Positions 44,870 through 55,960 of a stretch of DNA of 64,000 bases are shown here, in pieces. Under the pieces are notes generated by a model, which did no database searches, was not told the DNA's origin, and worked only from the letters and a program-made list of their open reading frames with translations. Source of the DNA: Sequoia sempervirens (lineage: Eukaryota > Streptophyta > Pinopsida > Cupressales > Cupressaceae); contig VDFB02018328.1 in NCBI GenBank assembly GCA_007258455.2, forward strand, positions 62,001 through 126,000, written 5' to 3'. Position 1 is the stretch's first letter, and the number at the start of each line of letters is the position of its first letter. The position numbers were made by a program, and so were the translations under genes.

Positions 44870-45790
44870 CTTAAGAATATGTAGGTGATCCTCAAGATTT
44901 AGTTAGACATAGAAGGGCTCCCAAACATTATTTAGAGTATGTGGCACTTATGAGTGAATTAATTGAAGTAGAGCCTTCCATCTTTCAAGAGGCATCCAAG
45001 CACCAAATATGGAGGGATGCCATGGTGGAAGAGTATTCTTCCATCATGAAGAACAATGTGTGGGAGGTAGTACCACAACCAGAAGGAAGGAAAAGTTCAA
45101 AGCTCGGTTTGTGGCTAAGGGGTTTTCTCAAAAGGAAGGAGTCGACTATGATGAGACTTTTGTTCTAGTAGCTAGGTACTCATCCATAAGAGCTATCATT
45201 TCTATAGCAGCACAGATGGGTTAGAGGATTCACTAGATGGATGTAAAGATGACCTTCCTCAATGGAGTGATTGAGGAAGAGATTTACATAAAGTAGCCAA
45301 AAGGATTTGAAGCACATGGGAGGGATTCTCACGTATGCAAGTCAAAAAGAGAATTGTATGGACTCAAGCAGGTTCCCAGGGCATGATATTCACGTATTAA
45401 CAATTACTTGTAGAGTGTGGGCTTCATCAAGAGTGAGGCAGATTTGAACCTGTACTATGTTTAGGTGAAGGGAGAACTTATCATATTAGTGTTATATGTT
45501 GATGACCTATTTCTCAAAGGGTTAGAGGAGCTCATAAAACACTGTAAGTAGGATCTTGCAGGGGAGTTTGAGATGAAGGACTTGGGGTTGATGCATTAAT
45601 TTTTGGGATTGAAGTTGTGGCAGAAAGAGGGAGAGATCTTCCTTGGATGAGGGAAGTACATAATTGATATCTTGAAGCAATTCAGGATGGAGAACTATAA
45701 GCCCATGTCAACACCACTTGTGACCAATTGGAAGAAGATTGATGCTTCTAGATCAGAGGTAGTGGACCAGAATTTATACATAAATTTGAT
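44870..45790 (+). pseudogene. Reverse transcriptase of copia 2
   Basis: Blocks in order: APKHYLEYVALMSELIEVEP, HQIWRDAMVEEYSSIMKNN, VWEVVPQPEGRK, ARFVAKGFSQKEGVDYDETF, MDVKMTFLNGVIEEEIYI, KRELYGLKQVPRA, then LVLYVDDLFLKG with YVDD at 45495-45506, FEMKDLGLMH and YIIDILKQFRMENYKPMSTP. A deletion after EGRK removes the usual WIYKTK...KYKARF connection, because two RT motifs run together there. Many TAG stops. Confidence 0.87.
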
Positions 45791-46228
45791 AGGATCTCTT
45801 ATGTATCTGGTCAACACCAGGCTAGAAATTTGTTTTACAGTGAACTGACTCAGTCATTTTATGGTGGAACCTAAATGTGTGCACTAGATAGTTGTGAAGC
45901 ATGTTTTGAGATATCTTCAAGGCACAGTTGATTATGGGCTGAAGTATGTTCAATAGGATGGAGTGAAGCTTGAGGGGTTTACTGATGCAGATTGGGCAAG
46001 CAGTACAGCTGATTGGAAGAGTACTTAAGGGTGTAGTTTCAGTTTGGGATCAGGAGTAATCTCTTGGTACAATAGGAAACATAAGTCAATTGTGTTGAGT
46101 TCTATAGAGGTCAAGTATATGGCAGCCAATATGGCTACATGCAAGCCTATGTAGCTTCATAAACTTTTAGCTGGGCTCTTTGATCAGAAGCTAGATCCTA
46201 CAGTCATTTACTATGATAATCAAAGTTG
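45791..46228 (+). pseudogene. RNase H of copia 2, truncated by element B
   Basis: LIGSLMYLVNTRLEICFTVN, HVLRYLQGTVDYGLKY, LEGFTDADWASSTADWKST, GVISWYNRKHKSIVLSS and YYDNQSCV, then the element B LTR. About 40-60 C-terminal residues and the 3' LTR are missing from this side. Confidence 0.87.
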
Positions 46229-47509
46229 TGTCTGTGAACCCCCATCCTAGACCTGCACAAACATAGCAAACAAACACAATATTAGATCCATATGCAAGTT
46301 AGAACTAAGATTCCCCATGAAATTCATTAACAATGCTCAAAATAGGAGAAAATTAAGAACAAAACAAAAAATAGATCAAATCCTATTTAAAACATGCAAA
46401 CTCTCAATCCCATGGGGGAATTGGTGCCAATTTGGTGTGGAAATTGGCCCTTTCCCAACTCCTATGCAAGCTTGTGATGATTTGATGAAGATTGATCCAC
46501 TTGGTGATTGATTCAATTGAGCTCCATGAAGAAAACCTGCAATAACCTAACTATAAACTTGATAAAATGGATGAAAATGAATATGCTTGAGGATGAAATT
46601 GACTATAATAAGTTTTCTCAAATTGTGGATGATCAAAACAAAGGATAACCTCTTTATTTATAGAAGAAAATGATGAGAGAAGAGGAAAAAGGGATGAATG
46701 TGGGATCATTCAACATCTAATGGGCAAGTGCCACTTGTCAAGATGTGAATGGGAAAAGGATGTGCACATTTTGATAAATGTGCCCATAAATGTCATTAGG
46801 TGTAATTTCAAATTAGTGAAATGACTTGTTGGAGGGAAGAGAAGGTGGAGTTATATCCACTTGGCTCAAGGCAAAAGGACATGTAAGATGAAATAGATGC
46901 CTCATTGAAAGGACTTATCCCACTTGGAGGGATTTTTAAATTTGGATGAATATTCCCTTTTGATGCCTTGTTGAGGGAAAATGATTATTTAATAAATCAA
47001 AATAAATGATTTATTGTGCAAGTTGCATTATCTGGAGGATGTGACATTGATTAGCATTAGTTTTAATTAGGATTTGATTAAAACAAGAGGAGATTAGTTG
47101 ATGTGACCATTTGATTTAGATTTTTGGGTTGATTTAAATCAAATGAAGATTTAGATTTAATTAAATAAATGTTTTGATTTATTTAACTAAAGGGGATGAT
47201 GTTAGATTAAATTAGATAAATGTTTAATTTAATAGATTGACTTTAGAGATTTAATTAAATAAAATGAATTATTTAATTAAATAGAGACTATAAAATTAAT
47301 CAAATAAAATGATTTATTTAATTAACGAGAAAGAATGACTTAATCAGATAAGTTTGATTTATTTAAATAAGAGAGGAATTTTGATGAATTTAATCAAATA
47401 GGGTTATTCAATTAAATGATTTAGAGAAGAGGGTGATTCGGGATGAAGCGATGTTAGTTAAATTAGGATCAAGTGCATAGTGTCAATTGGTACATTTTAC
47501 ATGTCTACA
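46229..47509 (-). repeat. 3' LTR of element B
   Basis: Plus-strand text starts tgtctgtgaacc at the copia 2 junction (start uncertain by about 4 bases) and ends tgtctaca. It is homologous to the split 5' LTR of element A. The minus-strand TATA box is TATAAATA at 46655-46662. Confidence 0.85.
46655..46662 (-). promoter_or_regulatory. TATA box in the element B LTR
   Basis: TATAAATA on the minus strand, same relative place as in the A LTR. Confidence 0.6.
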
Positions 47510-47525
47510 TTTTCCCCCTCTTTGA
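47510..47525 (-). other. Polypurine tract of element B
   Basis: Plus strand ttttccccctctttga; on the element's strand a purine run (aaagagggggaaaa) directly before the LTR. Confidence 0.85.
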
Positions 47526-48439
47526 AGTGATGCACTTGTTGCGTTGGTTCAAAGAATAAACAAGTCTCGATCAAAAGCCAAAAAAAATTCATTTTCAAAA
47601 TTCCCTAATGTTTCCCAGTGGATGAATTACGTTGGTATACTGCCTCCTCGAGAGATCGAACAAAAAATTGGTTTTTTGGGTGATCTCATGAAAAAGGAGG
47701 AGGTGCTTGATGGGTCCAAAAAGGTTCCACGAGGCTAAAAATGTGTCTAAATGCAACAAAATGATGCAAAATGGCCTTCGGTTGGACAAAAATAGGCTCG
47801 GGAGTTCAAAACCTTGGCTGGATGGCTAAACGGGGTCAACAAACGCTAACTCTTAGGCTTAAATAAGCCTCGGGAGGCCATTTTCAATTCATTTGCACAC
47901 AGCCTATAGAGATTCTGCCACTTTGAGCTCTAAGCATTGATTGAGATGGCGCAATGTGTGCTTCTGCGACACGTTTCAGATCGAGTGTGAGTGTACTAGT
48001 GACATCTAGGCACAGGACCTCTGGTGAGTGATCCTAACTTGATCTCATTTTTGAGTTTAGGTGCATTTATTAGGCCTAGGAAGTTTGTTTAGGTCCAACG
48101 GTGCAATATAGCACCACTTCAAACTTCTTTTCACCGTACGACCTCAAACTACACTGCATATCCATGCAACTCCATGGTGGCAGAGTTTGTAAATTAGGGT
48201 TTTAGGTCAAAGTGCGCCGCGTGTGTGTACAATGTTGTGGCGGTCCTATTTGGAATTTAGGTTTAGGGGTCAAATTGGGTCACGGAAAAACTGCACTATG
48301 GCGACAGAGTTTGAGGGTTCAAACTCCTCCAGCAGCACAATTTGAAAATTTCAAACTATGCCACCTTTGCAAACAGTGACACATATGTTGTTTCAAAGGT
48401 GAAAAGCTTGACCGGGCTTAGGATTTTTTCATGAAACTT
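47526..48439. other. Sequence between the element B polypurine tract and the PMD frame
   Basis: About 0.9 kb. It may include the promoter and 5' end of the antisense PMD gene. A conserved-looking frame at 47544-47738 (FPNVSQWMNYVGILPPREIE) matches nothing I know. Confidence 0.4.
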
Positions 48440-50215
48440 GATGTTGTGACTTTGCTAATGTAGGTGGAGGCTGAGATATTGGACTCGTGAGAGCATAGGA
48501 TCCCAGTCCTATTTGACATTCTAGAGGGGATGCATGAGCGGTTACAGGAGCACTTGAGAGCACTTGGATTATGGTACATTCCCTACACACACCTAGTTTG
48601 GACTCACCTAGGTATGATGACAACGCTAGCTGAGCGATGGCATAGTGAGACATCATCTTTCCATTTTCCCACTGGTGAGTCGATGATTACTTTGGAGGAC
48701 ATTTGGTAGATTTTGAGACTACTGATCCATGGAGAGCGCATCATCTATGACATGGAGGCTAGGAGGGATGCCTACTACGATGTTATGTGCTTGGAGTAGA
48801 TTATCTTCTTAGAGGGTCAGATTGAGTTGGAGCGCTATAGGTTCACTATTTCACCATTTCGGTTATTGGTAGTAGAACATATTTTAGTTTCGGATGGGGG
48901 ATCACTTGGAAGAGGATGATTAGGTTCAAGACCTACTTTTCCTGGGGGCCTATGCTATTAGCCTCCCTAAACAGAGATTTACATGAGGTTGCATACCTGG
49001 ATGATAGATCCATCAGTGTCAGCGTTACTCTTTTGCATATCTAGGCATGGGAGCACATCTCTGTGCTTTGTCTTGTTAGAGTTGTGCTCATAGCTATGGA
49101 GCCAGATGATTCAATCATGTGGCGATACAGAGGTGGAGTTTCATTCACACACACTAGCGAGCATGGGATCACCCACCAGAGGAGGGTGATAGATGACATG
49201 CATGTTTTCACATGGTGGCCATATCTTGGATGGTCGGCATGGTATGATAATGATGAATAGCTTTTCTTTGCCTGCCAGGACCAGCTTATGTAGGGGTGGG
49301 AGCATACCATGATAGAGAGATACCTGCCAGATAGAGTAGCTTGACAGTTTGGCGATATTTAAGATCGTCCCAATGACTAGTATGTGGCCATCTTTTCCCA
49401 TAAAACGAGGGAGACATCATGGGGCTAGAATATCCCAACAGATGAGGTGGTCTAGAGCTTCTGGTAGCTTGTGGCTAGACCATGGGCATATGCACAAGGG
49501 CCAGCCGATGTAGGCACTATGCAGGGATACATGGATTGGTTCTGCCCATCGCTCAGATTGACATTACCAAGGGTAGTAGTGGCACGACAAAGACCATGGG
49601 GTAGGGCAGGCAGACAGGCCCAAGGAGGTCGAGGGGATGGTGGTGACGATGGAGGTGGGGGAGGTAGGGGTCCATAGCCAGACCATGGACCACCTCCCCG
49701 AGATGGAGAGCAGGCAGATGGTCCCACCTGATAGGATAAGGATTAGGTCCATCAAGACCAGAACCTAGGGCACCAGGATCAGGATAGACAATAGTCATTG
49801 CCTAGAGATGGTCATTAGGACTAGGATCAACCACCCATGCAACCACCCCTATAGCCAAACCCTAGAGACGGGAAAATCCTTCAATTGCAAGGATAGATAC
49901 AGGAATTACAGGGATAGATTGTGACCCTTACTGTAGAGAGAGATCAATTAAGGGTGGAGTGGGACTAGGCGATCTAGTAGAGGTAGGCTGCAGAGCTATA
50001 GGCAGCCGTGAGATGGGTAGGAGGCAACAACTAGAGAGTATGGCCACCTCCTTGTTGAGGAACACAGTTTCACTGCGAGCATACAAAGAGGCCATACAAG
50101 AGGCAAATTATTATAGGCTCCACTATCATCAGGCCTTACCGAGACCAACCCAAGTCCAAGATTTTTCATAGAGGATAGGCCACAGACCCGCAAAGGATCA
50201 CGGGGAGAGAGTGGG
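48440..50215 (+). pseudogene. Antisense plant mobile domain (PMD) gene within element B
   Basis: Plus-strand coding region opposite to the element. Reading up: ILEGMHERLQEHLRALGLWY, MTTLAERWHSETSSFHFPTG, SMITLEDIW, ILRLLIHGERI, then ASLNRDLHEVAYLDDRSISV, VTLLHI-AWEHISVLCL, MWRYRGGVSFTHTSEH, RRVIDDMHVFTWWPYLGWSA, ERYLPDRVA-QFGDI and NDQYVA-like text. This matches the plant mobile domain (aminotransferase-like PMD) across its length. The tail at 49570-50200 is Gly/Arg/Asp/Gln-rich and ends in a Gln/Glu-rich, probably coiled segment. About a dozen stops interrupt it, mostly TAG. Antisense ORFs between pol and the 3' LTR are known in some Tat-group elements. Its role is unknown. Confidence 0.8.
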
Positions 50216-52862
50216 TGGCGAGGGTAGTAGCCAATAGGGTTAGCCCTCATTTTTTTATCAGAGATAAATTCTTTCATTCTTTTATGCTTCACGGGCTCGT
50301 TTTTGATAGCCTAGTGGGCAATTGTACTAAATTGACATACACATGTACATATATTTTGATCCTGATTTTGTACCATGACAATATATATTGTTATGATATG
50401 ATGGTTTGATACAATATGATGTGTTCTATCTCATTTATGCATTATGGATGGTTTTATTTCCTATATGTGATGCAATGCGATGCAATGATGTTATGCAATG
50501 TTATATGATGGATGCCTTTCTTTTTAGTGTCTTTGTTATGCACTTTTTATGATGATGTATGGATGTAATGTAAACGATCTACATTATGTTCTATGTGATG
50601 ATCTATGACGTATCATGATTATGTGATGAGATGCATTCTTTTTTGATATCTTTTCTGTTATGGCATGATGATGTTAAATGCGACGATTATGCGACTAACA
50701 GATCTATATTATGCCCCTAATGGATGATGACGCAATGCAATCTTTTTCTCTTTTTCTCATGCATGATATGGTGATGTACATGTTATATGATGATCTTATG
50801 TAAATGGATGATGCTTATATATGTTCTATGGATGATATGATGATGTTTATGTGATCATGTGATAAATGCAAATGATGTTTTATATGATTTATAATAATGC
50901 AAATGGATGCACATGTGTAATTAATGAAATGCTTAGAATAGCCAATATATATTATGAAAATAATGGAAATGAAATGCAATGTGATATGATTTATATTTCC
51001 TATATGATATGATATGCATCATGCAATATGCTGACGGTTTGCAGGATGGATGCATATATGAAGATTTTTGATTAACTGCCATGATACCATGTTAGTGCAA
51101 AAGAAGATAGAAGAAAAGAGATGAAGTAGAGAGGATCCAACAAGTCCATGATATGAGAAGTCCTTATTGGAGATAATGATGATACAGATGATGTTTGATT
51201 GCCGAGAGTTGGGATTTTCAAAGGGCCAATTACCTTATGTTTGATTACACATGTGGTACGATGCATCAAGGTATAAAGAACCAGGATGGCGTTACACCTA
51301 GTGTGATGGAATTTGAATCAACAATCGGATAGGAGTACTCCTATTTACACCTGGCATACGGAAACCCCGTTCAGAGTGCAGTTTAGATATCTTAAACATC
51401 TCAGACCAAAACATAGAAAGGAAAGCCTTCCTATGCGGTCAACAAGATATTCAAAACACCTTCCCTACAACCAAACAAAGCATGCATGACTAAAGTTATT
51501 TTACAAGAATATCCAACAAGCACAACAGAAAAAAGATAATGATCACTGCCCCATTCTTCTCTCTCTAAATCCTTCGTTTGGACATCATTGAGAGGTCCTT
51601 GGAATGAGCACAATAAGATAAATTCAACAAGATAAAATCAAGTAACTAACCAAGCTGATGTTCTCCATACTGCTAGCCAAGACTAAACTACGATGATGCT
51701 TGATGTTGATGTCCATTATATGAAGGATGCATCCTAGGACATGATGATATCAAATGATTGACTTGGGACTGATTGGATGATAAGCTATTAACACAAAGAG
51801 TTGACCAACTTGTTTACTTACTGACCTCAACTTGAGACTTTGACATTTAAGTTTCCACTTTTGATTGCTAGACTTGTTTCCGACTGTTTCACCAAAGGTT
51901 GAGGGTGATTGAATAATTATGAGTGATGTTTATTGTGGGTGAAGATGAGATGAGATGGATGGATGGATTTTTTAGGTTTTTTGAATGTTTTTGATCTTTT
52001 TTTGAAATGTTTTGAGCCTATTTTTGGTATTTTTTGAGATTTTACAAATGTTTTGATTTTCTAGTTTTTTGATTTTTACGTGATTGGCCATATGATTAAA
52101 GACCTATCCTAGGGGCCTTGAGAGCTGATCAAAAGATTAGCCTTGCTTACGTTATACATGCAGAGACCATGTAGTTCGACTAACAACCCTATTTTTTGAC
52201 TTTTTGACTAACTTTTTGACCTGTTTTGGATTTTGATATGATTTGGATGTTTTGGATTTTTTGATGTTTTGGTGTTTTTAGGATTTTTTGATTTTAAGGT
52301 TTCAAGAATGTACACAAATCTGATCCAATGTAGGACATTCCCCCAACATGATGCAATAGACTACTCTAATATAGGCGGGACAAAATAACCTTTGGAATGG
52401 GCCGAGTAGCTCTAGGAGGGATCATGACATGAAAATAGAGCCAAGCTATGGTGCAGATGTGGATGGATGATGGAAGGATGCGATGGAATGCGACGAATGG
52501 ATGAATGATGCAAAGCAAGTTGTGAAGACCAAGGTGGATGGAGAGTGCTTATTTACACATAATGCTTGTTTGCCAGGTTTTTACCAAGGTACTTGGCCAA
52601 AGTGCCATTGAAGTGGTTTTCACTAGAGGACGATTATTTTTCTCTTTACTGTTTTTAATCCTTTTTCTGATTTTTTTGGATTTTTGATTTTTTTGATTTT
52701 TTTTGTTGTCACCAAGATGCCTGTTTGCTAAGTTTTCATCAGGGTGACCATTTTTTCAAGACATTTTCCCATGTTTTTGTATTTTTGGTTCCATACCTTG
52801 CAATATTAGGCATAATTTTTTTTAAGATGGGAGCTGTTCGTAGGATCCTGTAGAGGTTCCCC
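50216..52862 (-). other. 3' non-coding region of element B
   Basis: 50400-51060 is rich in gatg, tatg and atgatg steps; 51050-51860 aligns with 100-960 of element A; 51930-52310 and 52650-52800 are T-rich. No coding sequence is supported. Confidence 0.65.
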
Positions 52863-53910
52863 TTCAGTCGTTGATAACTAATATGCCCCTAACTTATTGC
52901 TTTCCATGATGATGAATGGGCCCAACCAATTAGGCTCAAACTTTCCCTTGCTATCTAGATTTGGTAGATTTTTCTGATTTTCCTTCATCACTAGTTCTCT
53001 AACCTGGAAGGTCCTGCTTCTGATTTTCTTGTTATAGCTTTGCTTGAGTCTATTTTGATACACTTGCAAATGGTTCAAGGCATTCAGACGCTGCTCGCCC
53101 AACAACTCCAGCTCGTTCAATTGTGAGACTTGGTACTCTTCATCTGTGATGTGGTTTTGCATTGATATTCTCAAGGGAGCTCGATCTCGATGGGTAATAT
53201 GGATTTTGATCCGTAGACCAGGGAAATTGGGGTGGCTCCTATGGGTGTGCGGATGCTAGTTTGATAGGCCTAGAGGGAAGGATTTAATTGCAAATTCCAG
53301 TCGCTACCAGCTTTATTGACTATCTTTTTTAGGATTTTAAGAATGGTCTTGTTTGTGGCCTCAACTTGGCCGTTCCCTTGGGGATAGTATGGCGTGAAAA
53401 GCAATGTTCGATTTTGAATTTATAGCATAGGTCACAAACATCCTAATTTTTGAATGGTGTCCCATTATCTGAGATAATGGCTTGTGGGATACCGTAGTGA
53501 CATATGAGGTAGTTCAAGATGAACTTTGATATCTGCTTTCCAGTTATGTAGGTCATAGGTATGGCTTCCACCCACTTGGTGAAATACTCAGTTATGGTAA
53601 TGATGAATTTGTGGCCACTAGATGAGGTTGGGGTGATTTTTCTGACAAGATCGAGCCCACATTGTGAAAAGGGCCACAGTGTGACAATAGGATGAAGCTC
53701 TTGGGCTGGAGCATGGATAAGATCTTCATATTGTTGAAATTGCAAGGATTTCTTGACATAGTCATGTGCTTCTCTTTCCATGGTGGGCCAATAGTACCCT
53801 ATTCTTAGAAACTTCTTGGACAAGGTCATACTGCTCAAATGGGAACCACAAATGCCATTATACACCTTGGTTAAAGCGGTCAAGGCCTCCTTAGGATTCA
53901 AACATCATAA
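52863..53910 (-). pseudogene. Integrase of element B
   Basis: Reading down from 53901: EALTALTKVYNGICGSHLSS, LSKKFLRIGYYWPTMEREAH, then KSLQFQQYEDLIHAPA, where the family CxxC is lost (Ser and Phe). The core has QCGLDLVRKI, GHKFIITITEYFTKWVEAI and IISDNGTPF. Near 53360-53400 a different frame gives GQVEATNKT, so the catalytic Glu is still encoded, unlike in A. The C-terminal part 52878-53174 has EYQVSQLNELELLGEQRLNA and KFEPNWLGPFII. At least two frameshifts. Confidence 0.88.
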
Positions 53911-54570
53911 TAGGGTTCCTTATATGCTCCTAAGGTACAGGGTATCTCCTAGGATCACAAAGTATAATTTCTTTTTGATGAAAGTCCTCTTTAGGCTCAA
54001 AGGTAGGTCAATGGGGAGGACTCCTATCCTTAAGTAGGTGTAAATTTCATGGTACTAGGGATCACCAGGACCAATGATTTTAGACACAAATTCTAACTTT
54101 GGCACCTTGAATGCGGGTATGAGAAGCTGCTCTACTAAGAATTCATGTTTAGGGACATTGCGAGGGATGTCTAGTAAGGATGCAATCATTGCCATGACAT
54201 CCACTTCTCTATTGTTTGCTCTGGGAATCTGCTCAAATATGATATCAATGAAGGACTCCTTGAGACTCTCCACCTACTCTTTGTATGGAGTTAGCTTATC
54301 ATCCTTTTTTTGGTACTCACCATTTACTTGATTGATTATTAGCTGAGAGTCTCCATATACCTTAAGAGCCATGATGTGCCACTGCACTACTATTCTAAGA
54401 CCTATGGTTTAAGCCTTGTATTTTGCAATGTTGTTAGTGTAGGGAAATGCCAATTTGTACAATCTGAGGATGTAGTCCCCCTGTGGGGTGATGAAGAAGA
54501 CCCTGAATCTTGATCCATGTTGTGTGTAGGAACCATCAAAGTTTAGTTTCTAATGGTCGACTATGCTGAG
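53911..54570 (-). pseudogene. Additional RNase H (aRNH) and connecting region of element B
   Basis: Reading down from about 54545: NFDGSYTQHGS, FFITPQGDYILRLYKLAFPY, NNIAKYKA (the family Glu of EYEAL is Lys), VYGDSQLIINQVNGEYQKKD, ESLKESFIDIIFEQIPRANN, then LLDIPRNVPKHEFLVEQLLI. The first and third acidic residues are kept, the middle one is lost. The connecting text PIDLPLSLKRTFIKKKLYFV leads into integrase. Confidence 0.82.
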
Positions 54571-54639
54571 GTTGAAGATGGATTCATCGGGAAACTCTGA
54601 TATAAGTAGATTCTTTGAATACATGGGTGCTTTTGTAAG

Positions 54640-55140
54640 TTGATCAGTGATCACTTGGCCTTTGATTTCCTTCTACTCCATGTATTCGATGTCATGTTCA
54701 GATAGGATCATGACCCACTTAGCCATTCTACCTATGAGCATCACCTTAGATAGTAGGTACTTGAAGGGGTCGATCTTGGCAATGAGTTTGATTTTATGTG
54801 CCAACATGTAGTGTCTAATTTTTTTTGAAGAAAACACCACTGTTAGAAATTTTTTTTCAATGAATGAGTAATTTAACTCATACCCTACCATTGTGTGATT
54901 GATGTAGTAAATGGCTCTCTTTGTTCCATTCTCATCGTGTTGTGCTAGGAGAGCATCGAGAGCTGACACCGTTGCTGATATGCAGAGGATTAGGGGCTTT
55001 CTTGGGATTGGTGGCATGAGAACTGGAGGTGTAAGTAGATATTCTTTTATTTTTTTGAAGTCTTGGTCACACTTCTCATCCCATTCGTACGCTACCCCCT
55101 TGTGGAGTAGGTGAGAATATGGGATTTCCTTGTCTTCCAA
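54640..55140 (-). pseudogene. RT-linked RNase H of element B
   Basis: The open frame 54673-55140 reads IPYSHLLHKGVAYEWDEKCD, PPIPRKPLILCISATVSALD, ERKAIYYINHT-like text and AKWVMILSEHDIEYME. It is the counterpart of 4020-4480. The residue after ISAT is Val. Confidence 0.85.
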
Positions 55141-55960
55141 TTGAACTATGAATCTGCAGATGGAATGGAGTCTACCTTGGAGGCCTCTTAGCTATTTCAA
55201 TGTCTTAGGTGCCTCCGTCTCAAGAATTTCCTTTACCTTGGTGGGATCTATCTCAATACTCCTCATAGATATGATGTATCCTAACAACTTTCTTGACTGT
55301 ATGCTGAAGACACTTTTTTGGATTAAGGCGGACCTAGTACTCCTCAAGCCTCTTAAAGATGGCACTTAATGCTACTATGTGGTGTTTCCTTTTCCTGGAT
55401 TTTGCTAGTATGTCATCAATGTAATCTTCCATAGTTTTATGGATCATGTCATGAAAGATCAATGTCATGGCCCTCTGATATGTTGCTCTAGCATTCTTTA
55501 AGCCAAATGACATCATATTCTAGCAGTATGTCCCCCATGGACAAGTGAAAGCCATTTTGTGCTGATCCTCTTTGACAATCATGATTTGGTTGTATCTAGA
55601 GAAATTGTCCATCAGTGAGAGCATATCATGTCCCACAATCATGTCTACAATCATATCAATGTTAGGCAATGGGAAGTCATCTTTGGGACATGCCTTGTTT
55701 ACATCTTTGAAATCTGTGCATATATAGATGCCCCCAGTGGGCTTAGAGATAGGTACCAGATTAGATACCCACTCTGGGTAGGTGATTGGCTGTATGAATG
55801 CTGCATCAAGTAGCTTCTTCAATTCCATTTTGACCAACAATGCAATCTTAGGATGCATTTTTCTTAACTTTTGTTTCATAGGATTGACTTCAGAGTAGAC
55901 TACTAGATGATGGACCACAATCTATGGATCAAGTCCAAGCATGTTGGCATAAGTCCATGC
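55141..55960 (-). pseudogene. Reverse transcriptase of element B
   Basis: From 55918 down: HHLVVYSEVNPMKQKLRKMH, PKIALLVKMELKKLLDAAFI, PEWVSNLVPISKPTGGIYIC, FKDVNKACPKDDFPLPNIDM, LSLMDNFSRYNQIMIVKEDQ, MAFTCPWGTYC, a TAG, then MMSFGLKNARATYQRAMTLI and EDYIDDILAKS with the intact catalytic YIDD at 55412-55423. The thumb and connection downstream to 55150 have stops. This is the better preserved of the two Tat RTs here. Confidence 0.9.

Larger units (their letters stand above)
41957..46228 (+). mobile_element. Ty1/copia LTR retrotransposon, truncated and strongly decayed (copia 2)
   Basis: Plus-strand copia element: 5' LTR, initiator-Met PBS, gag, protease, integrase, RT and most of RNase H. 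It is cut inside RNase H (YYDNQSCV) by insertion of element B at about 46229, so its 3' end and 3' LTR would lie beyond the right edge of the window. It is a different family from copia 1, judged by LTR, gag and protease. By my count 21 of about 29 in-frame stops are TAG, mostly where the family has Gln or Trp. Confidence 0.9.

Noticed and set aside
49452..49798. Pro-rich minus-strand frames
   Set aside because: Shadow of the Gly/Arg-rich tail of the antisense PMD frame on the plus strand.
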